From an uncultured Cellulomonas sp. (lineage in GTDB: Bacteria; Actinomycetota; Actinomycetes; Actinomycetales; Cellulomonadaceae): 64,000 nucleotides of DNA. Both the position numbers and the translations under genes were made by a program. The DNA lies in assembly GCF_947494015.1 (NCBI RefSeq), contig NZ_CANLTL010000008.1:152965-216964 (forward strand), in the 5' to 3' direction. The notes beneath the pieces are model-generated. The model was given only the letters and a program-made list of their open reading frames with translations, searched no databases and was not told the origin of the DNA. Shown here in pieces: positions 37,508-46,186 of this stretch. How positions within the stretch are numbered: position 1 is the first letter of the stretch; every line of letters starts with the position of its first letter.

Positions 37508-39109
37508 ATGGATCCGAGCGACTACGTCCGGGCGCTCCGCAAGCGCTGGCTGGTCATCCTCGTCCTGTCCGTGCTCGGGGCCGCCGCCGGTGTCGCGCTC
37601 GCCACGACCACCACGCCCGTCTACCGGGCCACGAGCAAGGTGTTCGTCTCGCTGCAGGGAGGCGAGACGGTCAGCGAGCTGGTGCAGGGGTCGACGTTCA
37701 CCCAGAACCTGGTGCAGTCCTACGTGGCCCTCGCCACCATGCCGGTCGTCCTGGACCCCGTGATCGACGACCTCGACCTCGACACGTCGGCGCGCGCGCT
37801 CGCGCGCTCGGTCACGGCCGAGACGCCGCTGGATACCGTGATCGTCGAGATCTCGGCCACCAGCAGCGAGCCCGCCGAGGCGGCCGAGGTCGCCGACGCG
37901 GTGGCCGCACAGCTCGCCGTCGCCGTGGCGGACCTGTCCTCGACCGGTGGGCGCAGCGAGGCGGTGTCCATGCGGACCGTGGCCCCGGCCGACGTCCCGG
38001 CGGCACCGATCGCGCCGAACACCCGGTTCCTCGTCGGCACCGGCCTGCTCCTGGGTCTCGCCCTGGGCGTCGTCTTCGCCCTGGTGCGCGAGCTGCTGGA
38101 CACCAAGGTGCGCGACACCAAGGACGTCGCCCGGGTGACGGACGCTGCCGTGCTCGGCTCGATCGGGTCGCGCAGCCGTGCGCGCTCGGGCGCGCCGGTC
38201 ATGCTCGCCGAGCCGCACAGCCCGACCGCGGAGGCCTACCGTCGCCTGCGGACCAACCTGAAGTTCCTGGACTTCGCCGGTCCGCTGCGCTCGGTCGTGG
38301 TCACCTCGCCGCTGCCGGCCGACGGCAAGAGCACGTCCGCGATCAACCTCGCCCTCGCCCTCGCGGAGGGACCGTCGCGCGTCCTGCTGGTCGACGCCGA
38401 CCTGCGTCGCCCGTCGGTCGCCGGCTACTGCGGCATGGAGGGCTCGGTCGGGCTGACGACCGTGCTCATCGGGGGCGCGGACCTGCACGAGGTGACCCAG
38501 CCGTACGGCGAGGGGAACCTCGACGTCCTGCCGTCCGGAGCCGTGCCACCGAACCCCACCCAGCTGCTCAGCTCGCCGGCGATGGTCGAGCTGCTCGCGC
38601 AGATGGAGACGTCCTACGACGTCGTCGTCCTCGACTCCCCGCCGTTGCTGCCGGTCACCGACTCGGCCATCCTGGCTCGGCTCGCCGACGGAGCGCTCGT
38701 GGTGGCGGCCGCCCGCAAGACGCGTCGTCACCAGCTCTCGGAGGCCATCGGCAGCCTGGACGCGGTCGGGGCGGTCTGCCTCGGCGTCGTGCTCAACCGG
38801 GTGATGCAGCGTGACTCCGACGGCTACTACGGGTACGCGCCCGACGCGATGACGTCGCAGCGACCGCGCGGCGCCCGGTCCTCGCACCGGCGGGGACGGC
38901 GCGCGGGATCGTCGACCCCGGCCACGGCGGAGTCCGAACCCGACCCGACGCCCGGCACCTCGCCCACCGACGAGCCGCGGTCGAGCCGCCCCCGTCAGGG
39001 CACGGCGCGGGTCCCTGAGGAGCCGAGGCCGGCAGCCACCGACGCCGTCCGCTTCCTCGAGCACGCCGAGCGCTCCCGGTCCGAGGGGGCCGTGGCTCGC
39101 CGTCGCTGA
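37508..39109 (+). CDS. Wzz/BY-kinase fusion, polysaccharide co-polymerase with tyrosine kinase domain
   Basis: A 533-residue protein that joins a chain-length regulator to a bacterial tyrosine kinase. Two membrane helices (residues about 14-34 and 173-195) flank the extracytoplasmic Wzz domain. The cytoplasmic kinase has the start signature EAYRRLRTNLKFLDF, Walker A PLPADGKSTSAINLALAL near 270, Walker A' LLVDADLRRPSV and Walker B-like VVVLDSPPLLPVTDS. A short tyrosine cluster (GYYGYAP) follows and may be autophosphorylated; the last 90 residues are Arg/Ser/Pro rich. The ATG at 37508 has AAAGGGAA upstream. The paralogue at 42398 shares the same design. Confidence 0.92.
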   Translation: MDPSDYVRALRKRWLVILVLSVLGAAAGVALATTTTPVYRATSKVFVSLQGGETVSELVQGSTFTQNLVQSYVALATMPVVLDPVIDDLDLDTSARALARSVTAETPLDTVIVEISATSSEPAEAAEVADAVAAQLAVAVADLSSTGGRSEAVSMRTVAPADVPAAPIAPNTRFLVGTGLLLGLALGVVFALVRELLDTKVRDTKDVARVTDAAVLGSIGSRSRARSGAPVMLAEPHSPTAEAYRRLRTNLKFLDFAGPLRSVVVTSPLPADGKSTSAINLALALAEGPSRVLLVDADLRRPSVAGYCGMEGSVGLTTVLIGGADLHEVTQPYGEGNLDVLPSGAVPPNPTQLLSSPAMVELLAQMETSYDVVVLDSPPLLPVTDSAILARLADGALVVAAARKTRRHQLSEAIGSLDAVGAVCLGVVLNRVMQRDSDGYYGYAPDAMTSQRPRGARSSHRRGRRAGSSTPATAESEPDPTPGTSPTDEPRSSRPRQGTARVPEEPRPAATDAVRFLEHAERSRSEGAVARRR

Positions 39110-39262
39110 CGTCGCCACGCGCGGGGCCGGGGCGTCGGGGCGCAGCCTGCGACCACCCCGACGGCGGCCAGCGACCCCGGCGGTGGCGCGCCACCGGATG
39201 AAATCGGTCCGCTCACCGCCTCGAACGGCCGTCCGTCCTGGTGATCCGCCCGCGCGAGCGCC

Positions 39263-39268
39263 TAGCCT
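39263..39268 (+). promoter_or_regulatory. Candidate -10 box for a leaderless gtrA-like transcript
   Basis: TAGCCT (TANNNT type) is followed by exactly seven bases and then the ATG at 39276, and no Shine-Dalgarno sequence is present. This is the same geometry as seen upstream of ndh. No clear -35 is visible. Confidence 0.4.
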
Positions 39269-39275
39269 GCCGACC

Positions 39276-39761
39276 ATGACCACGACGACCGCGGCGGACG
39301 CGGCTGCCTCCTCCGCCACCTCGGGGCCGAGCCTGCGCGTGCGTACGACGCAGCGGGTGGCCGAGCTCGCCCGGTTCGGCTCGGTGGGTGGCGTCGCCTT
39401 CGTCGTGGACGTGGGCGTGTTCAACCTGCTGCGCTTCGGGCCGGGCGACCTGCTCGCGGACAAGCCGATCACGGCGAAGGTCGTCGCCGTCGCGGTCGCC
39501 ACCATGGTGGCGTGGCTGGGCAACCGGTACTGGGCCTTCGCCGGCAAGCGGACCGCGAGCCCGATCCGGGAGCTCGTGGCGTTCGGCCTGGTCAACGTGA
39601 TCGGCATGTTCGTCGCCGTCGCGTGCCTCGCCGTGTCGCACTACGTCCTGGGCCTCACCTCGCCGCTGGCCGACAACATCTCGGCCAACGTGGTCGGCCT
39701 GGCCCTGGGGACCCTGCTGCGCTACGTCGCCTACCGGACGGTCGTCTTCACCGGTCGCTGA
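39276..39761 (+). CDS. GtrA family membrane protein
   Basis: A 161-residue protein with a 27-residue Thr/Ala/Ser-rich tail and four membrane helices. The GtrA signature is clear: ELARFGSVGGVAFVVDVGVFNLL, WLGNRYWAF in the second part and LLRYVAYRTVVF at the end. GtrA proteins are thought to flip polyprenyl-phosphate-linked monosaccharides. It is convergent with, and four bases from, a GT-C and Dpm1-like gene pair, and the three together resemble a GtrA/GtrB/GtrC modification set. The ATG at 39276 is preferred since it sits behind a TANNNT box. Confidence 0.88.
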   Translation: MTTTTAADAAASSATSGPSLRVRTTQRVAELARFGSVGGVAFVVDVGVFNLLRFGPGDLLADKPITAKVVAVAVATMVAWLGNRYWAFAGKRTASPIRELVAFGLVNVIGMFVAVACLAVSHYVLGLTSPLADNISANVVGLALGTLLRYVAYRTVVFTGR

Positions 39762-39765
39762 GTCG

Positions 39766-41292
39766 TCAGGCGCGGCCCGGCTCCAGCACCAGGACGGCCG
39801 TCTGGGTGCCCTCCCAGACGTCCACGACGCGCAGGCCCAGGCCCTGAAGCGTCCGGAGCTCCGGGCCGTCCCCGCTCCGGGCGAGGTCGGCGACCAGCAG
39901 GACTCGGTCAGCGGCACGCAGACCGTCGGCCGCCGCGTCGAGCGGGACGGTGCGGTCCCACAGGGTGCCGTCCCGCCAGGCGCTGCCCGCACGGGTGGGG
40001 TCGTCCAGCGGCGCGAAGACGTCGGGGTACGCGGCGGCGACGATGCGCCCGGGGAAGCGGGAGGCGCCCTCGGCGTCGAGGACGTCGGTGAAGACGACCG
40101 CGTCGCCGGGACGGCTGACCCGGTCCACGTGCTCGGCCACCAGCCGCCAGTCGGAGGCGTCCTTCGCGGTGACCACGCGCTCGCTGAGGTAGGACGGCAC
40201 GGCGAGGAGCGCCACGACGGCAAGCACGAGCACCCGCCGGGACACCGGACGCACGGCGGCGACGGCGGCGCCGACCAGGAGCGCGAGCGCAGGGACGGAG
40301 AACGCCAGGTACTTGCCGGCGTACATGGGCGCGGCCACCAGCGAGTAGGCCACCACGCCCGCGGTCGGCAGCACGAGCCACGGCAGGGCGACCACGAGCA
40401 GCGACCGCTGCCCCAGCGGGCCCGGCCGTTCCTGCGGGCGACGGGCACCGCGGACGACCGCGACCAGGACGGCCGCCCAGCACACCAGCGCGAGCGGCAG
40501 GGAGAGCACGCCGTCGGTCCCGAACCACTGGTCGACCGCCACGGAGCGGAGGGTCCGCAGGCCCACGGGCGGGATCCAGCTCACCTGCCCGGCCTGCCCG
40601 GCCGCGCGCAGCACCACCGGGGCGGCGAGGCCGACCGCGACCGCGGCAGCCGCCGCGAAGGCGAGCACGCGGCGCGCCCCGACCCGGGCCCACAGCACGG
40701 CAGCGCCGTGCGCGGCGACCAGGAATCCGAGGAACATCCACAGGTCCACCGCCAGGCCGGCAGCGACGGCGTAGGCGACCCACCACCCGGCCCCGCCCCG
40801 GCGGACGGCGGCCACGAGCAGCACCGTCAGCCAGACGGCGGCCGCGGCAGCGAGCGCGGACGACCGCCCTTCGGTGGCCATCCACGTCACCCGCGGGAGG
40901 ACCGCGAACACGACCCCCGCCGCCATCCCGACCGCGGGACCGGCGAGCGTGCGGCCCAGGACGACGACCCCCGCGGCGGCGACGCCCACGGCGATCGCGC
41001 TCAGCAGTCGCAGCGTCAGGACCGACGTGCCCACGACGCCGAACCAGACGTGGACCACGGCGTAGTACACGGCGTGCACGGCGTCGATGTTCTCGACCAG
41101 CCGGCCCAGCGCGCCCCAGGGCCGGGTCGTCGCGGAGATCGTCGCGGCCTCGTCCGCCCACACCGACGGCACCCAGGACCCCAGCGCGCCGAGCAGCGCG
41201 GCGCCCGCACCGACCGCCAGCGGAGCGGCCGCCCCCGCCGACGCAGCGCTCGTCCGCCCGTCGACCGGTGGCGCGACGACCGGGGCGGTCAT
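39766..41292 (-). CDS. GT-C fold membrane glycosyltransferase
   Basis: A 508-residue polytopic protein with about 11 helices and the GT-C hallmark acidic first loop (LGSWVPSVWADEAATISATTRPWGALGRLVENIDAVHAVYY), in which the DE pair is the likely catalytic motif of GT39/GT83-type enzymes that use polyprenyl-phosphate sugars. The C-terminal 120 residues are a soluble extracytoplasmic domain. The ATG overlaps the TGA of the Dpm1-like gene (ATGA), so the donor-making enzyme and this transferase are co-translated. Acceptor (glycan or protein) is unknown. Confidence 0.85.
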   Translation of the reverse strand: MTAPVVAPPVDGRTSAASAGAAAPLAVGAGAALLGALGSWVPSVWADEAATISATTRPWGALGRLVENIDAVHAVYYAVVHVWFGVVGTSVLTLRLLSAIAVGVAAAGVVVLGRTLAGPAVGMAAGVVFAVLPRVTWMATEGRSSALAAAAAVWLTVLLVAAVRRGGAGWWVAYAVAAGLAVDLWMFLGFLVAAHGAAVLWARVGARRVLAFAAAAAVAVGLAAPVVLRAAGQAGQVSWIPPVGLRTLRSVAVDQWFGTDGVLSLPLALVCWAAVLVAVVRGARRPQERPGPLGQRSLLVVALPWLVLPTAGVVAYSLVAAPMYAGKYLAFSVPALALLVGAAVAAVRPVSRRVLVLAVVALLAVPSYLSERVVTAKDASDWRLVAEHVDRVSRPGDAVVFTDVLDAEGASRFPGRIVAAAYPDVFAPLDDPTRAGSAWRDGTLWDRTVPLDAAADGLRAADRVLLVADLARSGDGPELRTLQGLGLRVVDVWEGTQTAVLVLEPGRA

Positions 41293-42092
41293 CCCCCGGC
41301 GCGCGCGGGGACGGGGCTGTCCCCGTGCCGGCGTGCCGGAGCCATCCGCTCCAGACCCCAGCGGGTCACCCGGACCACGGCCTCGAGCACGATCGACCGG
41401 TTCATCTTCGACTGGCCGCGCTCGCGCTCCACGAAGGTGATCGGCACCTCCACGACCCGCAGGCCGGCCTGGACGGACCGGCGGACCAGGTCGATCTGGA
41501 AGCAGTAGCCCTGGCTGTCGACACCGTCGGCCACGAGCTCGCGCAGCTGCTCGCTGCGGTACACCCGGTACCCACCGGTCGCGTCGGCGACGTGCAGGCC
41601 GCACATCAGGCGGGCGTACAGGCTGCCGGCGCGCGAGAGCAGCTTGCGGTGCACCGGCCAGTTGACCACCGAGCCCCCCGGCACCCAGCGCGACCCGAGG
41701 ACGACGTCGGCGGCCCGGGCGCCGACCGCGGCGAGCAGGTCGGGGAGCTGCTCGGGGAGGTGGGAGCCGTCGGCGTCCATCTCGACGACGGCCGCGTAGT
41801 CGCGCTCGAACGCCCAGGCGAACCCGGCCAGGTAGGCCGCACCGAGACCCTCCTTGCCGGCGCGGTGGAGCACGAACACCTGCGGGTCCGACGCGGCGAG
41901 GGCGTCGGCGAGGTCGCCGGTGCCGTCGGGTGAGTTGTCGTCGACCACCAGGACGTGCGCGTGGGGGGTCGCGGCGCGGACCCGGCCGACGACGGCGTCG
42001 ATGTTCTCCCGCTCGTCGTACGTCGGGATGACGACGAGGACCCCCGCCCCCGTGGCGGTCCCCTCGTCCCGCGGACCGTCGGTCGTTGCCAT
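41289..42092 (-). CDS. Polyprenol monophosphomannose synthase-like GT2 (Dpm1/GtrB type)
   Basis: A 267-residue GT2 enzyme that should load a hexose from a nucleotide donor onto polyprenyl phosphate. It shows VLVVIPTYDERENIDAVV, VDDNSPDGTGDLAD, the DXD-type EMDADGSHLPEQLPDLL and VPITFVERERGQSKMN, all classic for Dpm1/Ppm1. There is no C-terminal membrane domain, unlike phage GtrB. The ATG at 42092 has GGAGGGG about six bases upstream. It is the first gene of a two-gene unit with the GT-C enzyme. Confidence 0.92.
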   Translation of the reverse strand: MATTDGPRDEGTATGAGVLVVIPTYDERENIDAVVGRVRAATPHAHVLVVDDNSPDGTGDLADALAASDPQVFVLHRAGKEGLGAAYLAGFAWAFERDYAAVVEMDADGSHLPEQLPDLLAAVGARAADVVLGSRWVPGGSVVNWPVHRKLLSRAGSLYARLMCGLHVADATGGYRVYRSEQLRELVADGVDSQGYCFQIDLVRRSVQAGLRVVEVPITFVERERGQSKMNRSIVLEAVVRVTRWGLERMAPARRHGDSPVPARAGG

Positions 42093-42397
42093 CCTGCGCC
42101 CCTCCACCTGGGTGTGTCCGACGCCGGTCGACGCCTGACGGGACGACCGCGCGCGACGAGCACCGGTGCACCGCACGCTCGTCGGCGCGGTCCGTGCCGT
42201 CAGCACCGACCCTAGTGGCGAGCACCACGGCCCCAGGGCGTCGCCGGCGGGTGATCCCCGGAATTCGCCCGCTCGCCCGCACCCGGTTCCCCCGATGCGC
42301 GCACGCGCTCTCCACGGACGGTGAGCGAGAATGTGGGGCAGCACGTGACCGCGGCGCGACCCGTGCCTCGTGACGAGCACCATCAGCAGGGAGCACC
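42093..42397. other. 305-bp divergent intergenic region
   Basis: This region separates the Dpm1-like and second Wzz/BY-kinase genes. It has no supported gene. An imperfect palindrome lies at 42249-42270, and GGGAG five bases before 42398 is the ribosome binding site of the kinase gene. Confidence 0.6.
42249..42270. promoter_or_regulatory. Imperfect 22-bp palindrome, candidate operator
   Basis: The outer arms are GGGTGA and TTCGCCC and the total length is 22 bases, matching the arms and length of the perfect palindrome at 37252-37273; inner positions diverge. It lies about 130 bases upstream of the second Wzz/BY-kinase gene, the paralogue of the gene behind the perfect site. Confidence 0.35.
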
Positions 42398-43942
42398 GTG
42401 GAACTGAGCGAGTACCTCGCGACCATCCGCAGGCGAGCGTGGGTGATCGCCGTCCTCGCGGTGCTCGGCGCGACGGGCGGCTACGGGCTCGCGGCGTCCC
42501 AGCCCGACCAGTACCGCGCGACCGCCAAGGTGTTCGTCTCGCTCGAGCAGGGCGAGACCGTGTCGGAGCTGGTGCAGGGGTCCGCGTACACCCAGAGCCT
42601 GGTGGAGTCCTACGTGCAGCTGGCGACGATGCCCGTCGTCCTCGAGCCGGTGATCGACCGTCTCGGTCTGGAGACCACACCGCGCGCGCTGGCGCGGTCC
42701 GTCACCGCGGAAGCCCCTCTCGGCACGGTCATCATCGAGGTCTCCGCGGTGAACACCTCGCCGGCGCAGGCCAGCGACGTGGCCAACGCCGTCGTGGACA
42801 GCCTCGGCACCGCCGTGAGCGCGGTGTCCCCCACGGGGCCGGGCGGGCGTGACGCGGTCCAGCTCAGCACCGTCGCGCAGGCGCCCGTGCCGCTGCAGCG
42901 CTTCGCCCCCAACACCCGGCTCGGTGCAGCCACCGGCCTCGCGCTGGGTGTCCTGCTCGGGCTCGCGTACGCGCTGCTGCGGGAGGCCATGGACACCCGC
43001 GTCAGGGCCGTCCGGGACGTCGAGCGGATCACCGGCGCGGCCGTCCTCGGCTCCATCACGACCACACCGCGCCGCCGGCGGGACTCGATCGTCATGCTCG
43101 AGGACCCGCACGGCCCGAGCGCCGAGAGCTACCGCCGGCTGCGGACCAACCTGCAGTTCCTGGGCGTCGAAGGGCGGCTGCGCTCGGTCGTGGTGACCTC
43201 CGCGGTCGCCGGCGAGGGCAAGTCCACCACCGCCCTCAACCTGGCTCTGGCGGTCGCCGAGGGCACCGGCAGGGTCCTGCTGATCGACGCCGACCTGCGT
43301 CGTCCCGCCGTCGCGCGGTACACCGGCCTGGAGGAGGCGGCGGGCCTGACCACCGTCCTCATCGGCTCGGCGGACGTCGACGCGGTGATCCAGCCGTGGG
43401 GCTCGGCGAACCTCGACGTCATCACGGCCGGCGCGTTGCCGCCGAACCCCAGCCAGCTGCTGTCGTCGAACGCCATGAAGAGCCTGCTGGACTCCCTCGT
43501 GGACCGGTACGACCTGGTCGTCGTCGACTGCGCCCCGGTGCTGCCGGTCGCGGACCCCGCGATCGTCTCGCGCCTCACCGACGGGGCCCTGGTCGTCGCG
43601 GGGGTCCGCCGCCTGCGCCGCCACCAGCTCGCCGACGCCCTGCGCGCGCTGGAGTCGTCCGGGGGCCGGATCCACGGGGTGGTCCTCAACCGGCTGAAGC
43701 GGACCGACGGCGCCGGGGCGTACACCTACGAGCAGCGCTCGTCGCCGGCCCGGCGGCGCCCGCCGCGCGGCCACGACGGTCCGGCGGGCACGGACGCTGC
43801 CGCGGGCAGCTCGGGGCAGCCGCGCACGACGCCGCCCGCGGCCGGTCCGGGCCGGCAGTCGGCCGGCAGCACCTCCGGCCGGAGCCGCTCGAGGAAGGGT
43901 GCTCCCCGCGTCACGACGCGGCGCGGCACCTCGGTCCCGTGA
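42398..43942 (+). CDS. Wzz/BY-kinase fusion, second paralogue
   Basis: A 514-residue homologue of the protein at 37508-39109 with the same order of parts: helix 1, Wzz domain (KVFVSLEQGETVSELVQGSAYTQSLV), helix 2, then the kinase with ESYRRLRTNLQFLGV, Walker A SAVAGEGKSTTALNLAL near 269, LLIDADLRRPAV and VVVDCAPVLPVADPA. The tyrosine tail is reduced to AYTYEQ, followed by an Arg/Pro/Gly-rich tail. The start is a GTG with GGGAG. The stop overlaps the GTG of a Wzy-like polymerase gene (GTGA), which links this copy to that polymerase. Confidence 0.92.
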   Translation: MELSEYLATIRRRAWVIAVLAVLGATGGYGLAASQPDQYRATAKVFVSLEQGETVSELVQGSAYTQSLVESYVQLATMPVVLEPVIDRLGLETTPRALARSVTAEAPLGTVIIEVSAVNTSPAQASDVANAVVDSLGTAVSAVSPTGPGGRDAVQLSTVAQAPVPLQRFAPNTRLGAATGLALGVLLGLAYALLREAMDTRVRAVRDVERITGAAVLGSITTTPRRRRDSIVMLEDPHGPSAESYRRLRTNLQFLGVEGRLRSVVVTSAVAGEGKSTTALNLALAVAEGTGRVLLIDADLRRPAVARYTGLEEAAGLTTVLIGSADVDAVIQPWGSANLDVITAGALPPNPSQLLSSNAMKSLLDSLVDRYDLVVVDCAPVLPVADPAIVSRLTDGALVVAGVRRLRRHQLADALRALESSGGRIHGVVLNRLKRTDGAGAYTYEQRSSPARRRPPRGHDGPAGTDAAAGSSGQPRTTPPAAGPGRQSAGSTSGRSRSRKGAPRVTTRRGTSVP

Positions 43943-45261
43943 GAGCCGGCACGGTGCCGGTGCCGCGGGCGCCGGTGGCGCCGGGCGCCACGCGGCACTC
44001 CCCCGACGGGGGCGACTCGCCGCGCGCGGCGCTGCTGACCCGGACCGTCGCCGTGGCCACCGTCGGACTCACCGGGCTGCGCGTGCCCCTCCCCCAGGGC
44101 GTCGTCCCGGGGCTGGTGGTCGCCGTCCTGCTCGCTCCGGTGTGGCTTCCCGCCCTGCGGCACTACCGCGGGGCGCGCCTGCTCGTCGCGCTGTCCGTCG
44201 CCGCCGTCCTCAACGGGTGGTGGCTGCACGAGTGGTCCGCGGCGGACCACCGCGTCGTGCTCGGTCTCGCGACCGGCAACACGATGCTGCTCGCCGGCAT
44301 CGTCGGCGGCGCCGGGGTCCTGCTCTGGGCGCGCCTGCACCTGTCCGACGCATGGGTCGGCGTGTGGCTCGCTGCCGGGCTCGCGGGCGGGGAGCTGTTC
44401 CAACGAGGGCAGTGGGGCACGAACCCGTGGAAGTTCGCATTCGTCGTCCCCGTGGCCCTGCTCGTGCTCTCGCTGGCCCGGATGACCCGGCAACGGGTCG
44501 TCGAGATGGGGATGCTCCTCGCGCTGGGTGTCGTCTCGATCCTCCAGGACTCCCGGTCGGCGTTCGCCATCTTCGCGCTGACCGCGACGTTGATCCTGTG
44601 GCAGATCGTCCCGGTGCCGGTCTCCACCCGTCGGCACTCCGTGCTCAGGGACGTGCGCGTCATGGTCCTGCTCGCCCTGGTCGCCGGCGCCGTCTACAAC
44701 GCCGGCACCGCCCTGCTGCTCGAGGGCAGCCTCGGGTCGGCCGCCCAGCAGCGCTCGGAGCAGCAGATCCAGCAGTCCGGGTCGCTGCTGCTCGGCGGTC
44801 GCCCCGAGCTCGCGGCGACCGCGGCGCTCATGCGGGCCCGGCCCGAGGGGTTCGGCCCCGGGACCATCGCGACCCCCACGGACGTCGTCGTCGCGAAGAC
44901 CGGGATGGAGTCGATCGGCTACGACACCGGCAACGGGTACGTCGAGCGGTTCCTGTTCGGCAGCCAGATCCGGCTGCACTCGGTGACGGGTGAGCTGTGG
45001 GCCTACTTCGGCATCGCCGGGCTCGTGCTCGCCGTCGCCGTCCTCGTCGTCCTGGTCGCCGCGCTGGCGAGCGCCCTGTCGGTGCGCGCCGCGAGCGGCG
45101 TCGTCCTGTGGCTGACGTGCCTGACGGCGTGGAACGCCTTCTTCGGGCCGCTGTACGGGTCGGCGGCCGCGCTGCTGACGACGCTGGGGCTCGTGCTGGT
45201 CCGGCGGGACACCGACGCCGCAGCGCGGCTCACCGCCGGGTCGGGCGTCCGTACTCCCTGA
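43939..45261 (+). CDS. O-antigen polymerase-like membrane protein (Wzy-like), second copy
   Basis: A 440-residue polytopic protein with about ten helices and an extracytoplasmic segment (SLLLGGRPELAATAALMRARPEGFGPGTIATPTD) in the position of the Wzy large loop, plus SILQDSRSAFAIFALTA, which resembles the conserved S-R-S/G motif of Wzy/WaaL proteins. It is not clearly similar to the Wzy at 23287. The GTG at 43939 overlaps the kinase stop. The last 32 bases overlap the 3' end of the convergent GT2 gene. Polymerase is favoured by its partner; ligase cannot be excluded. Confidence 0.78.
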   Translation: MRAGTVPVPRAPVAPGATRHSPDGGDSPRAALLTRTVAVATVGLTGLRVPLPQGVVPGLVVAVLLAPVWLPALRHYRGARLLVALSVAAVLNGWWLHEWSAADHRVVLGLATGNTMLLAGIVGGAGVLLWARLHLSDAWVGVWLAAGLAGGELFQRGQWGTNPWKFAFVVPVALLVLSLARMTRQRVVEMGMLLALGVVSILQDSRSAFAIFALTATLILWQIVPVPVSTRRHSVLRDVRVMVLLALVAGAVYNAGTALLLEGSLGSAAQQRSEQQIQQSGSLLLGGRPELAATAALMRARPEGFGPGTIATPTDVVVAKTGMESIGYDTGNGYVERFLFGSQIRLHSVTGELWAYFGIAGLVLAVAVLVVLVAALASALSVRAASGVVLWLTCLTAWNAFFGPLYGSAAALLTTLGLVLVRRDTDAAARLTAGSGVRTP

Positions 45262-46186
45262 AGGTGAGCCCGGCGACGCCGAGCAGGACGCCGAGCCCGC
45301 TGGCGAGGTCCCGCTCACCGCCGGCCCGCCGCGGCAGGGAGCCCGTCACCGCGCCCCGCACCGCCCCGGCCGCCCCGCGCAGCACCGACCACGCGCCGCG
45401 CGCGGTGAGCTCGGCGCGCTGGCGCCACCGTGCCCGGCGCGTACCGGCGAGGGTGACGTGCACCCGGCTCCAGGTGGTGCCGGTGCGGAAGCTGCGGCGC
45501 AGAACCCACCGGCGGGTGGCACGGTCCGCGGGCACCGGGTCCTCGACGACCGCCTCGTCGCACCACACGACGGTGCCACCGCGTCGCACCAGGGTCCGGG
45601 TGAACAGCGTGTCCTCGCCGCCACTGAGGCCGAACCGCTCGTCGAAGCGCACCCCGAACCGGTCCACCGCGCGCCGGTCCAGCAGCAGGTTGTTCGTCGC
45701 CGCGCCCGCCACCACCGTCCCGCTCGGTCGCCGACGGTCCGCGAAGTGCCCGGACCCGCGCACCCAGCCGTCGACGTCGTCGGGCAGCTGCTTCACCGCG
45801 GGCCCGGCCACGGCGTCGCAGCGACGTGTGGTCCACACGTCCAGCAGGGCGGCGAGCCAGCCGGCGGCGGGCGTCTCGTCATCGTCGATGAACACGAGGG
45901 CGTCCGCGTCCGCGCTCTCGTCCAGCGCCCGGTTCCGGACCGCCGCGAGGCCGGGTCGCGGCTCGTGGCGGTACCCGAGCGCGGACCCCGCCACCGCGTG
46001 CACCACGTCGCGTGCGCTGCCACCCGGATCGTTGTCGATCACGAGCACGCGGACGTCGGCGTCCACCTCGGTGGCCTGCGCCAGGACCGCCCGCACGAGT
46101 CGGGCCAGGCTCTCCGGGCGCCGGTACGTCGGGATCGCCACCACGACGCCCGGCACGCCGGGCGCGCCGGCCGGCTCAGCCGGCAC
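45230..46186 (-). CDS. Glycosyltransferase family 2 (tandem paralogue)
   Basis: A GT2 enzyme of about 318 residues (331 if the GTG at 46225 is used). GT-A motifs are VVVAIPTYRRPESLARLVRAVL, LVIDNDPGG, FIDDDETPAAGWLAALLDVW and the acceptor-side SGGEDTLFTRTLVRRGG with WCDEAVVEDPVP. The C-terminal RRWVLRRSFRTGTTWSR segment is shared with the next gene. The start is uncertain: GTGs at 46225, 46201 and 46186 are all in frame and overlap the upstream gene by 50, 26 or 11 bases. It is the third gene of the unit headed by the giant secreted protein. Confidence 0.85.
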   Translation of the reverse strand: MPAEPAGAPGVPGVVVAIPTYRRPESLARLVRAVLAQATEVDADVRVLVIDNDPGGSARDVVHAVAGSALGYRHEPRPGLAAVRNRALDESADADALVFIDDDETPAAGWLAALLDVWTTRRCDAVAGPAVKQLPDDVDGWVRGSGHFADRRRPSGTVVAGAATNNLLLDRRAVDRFGVRFDERFGLSGGEDTLFTRTLVRRGGTVVWCDEAVVEDPVPADRATRRWVLRRSFRTGTTWSRVHVTLAGTRRARWRQRAELTARGAWSVLRGAAGAVRGAVTGSLPRRAGGERDLASGLGVLLGVAGLTFREYGRPTRR

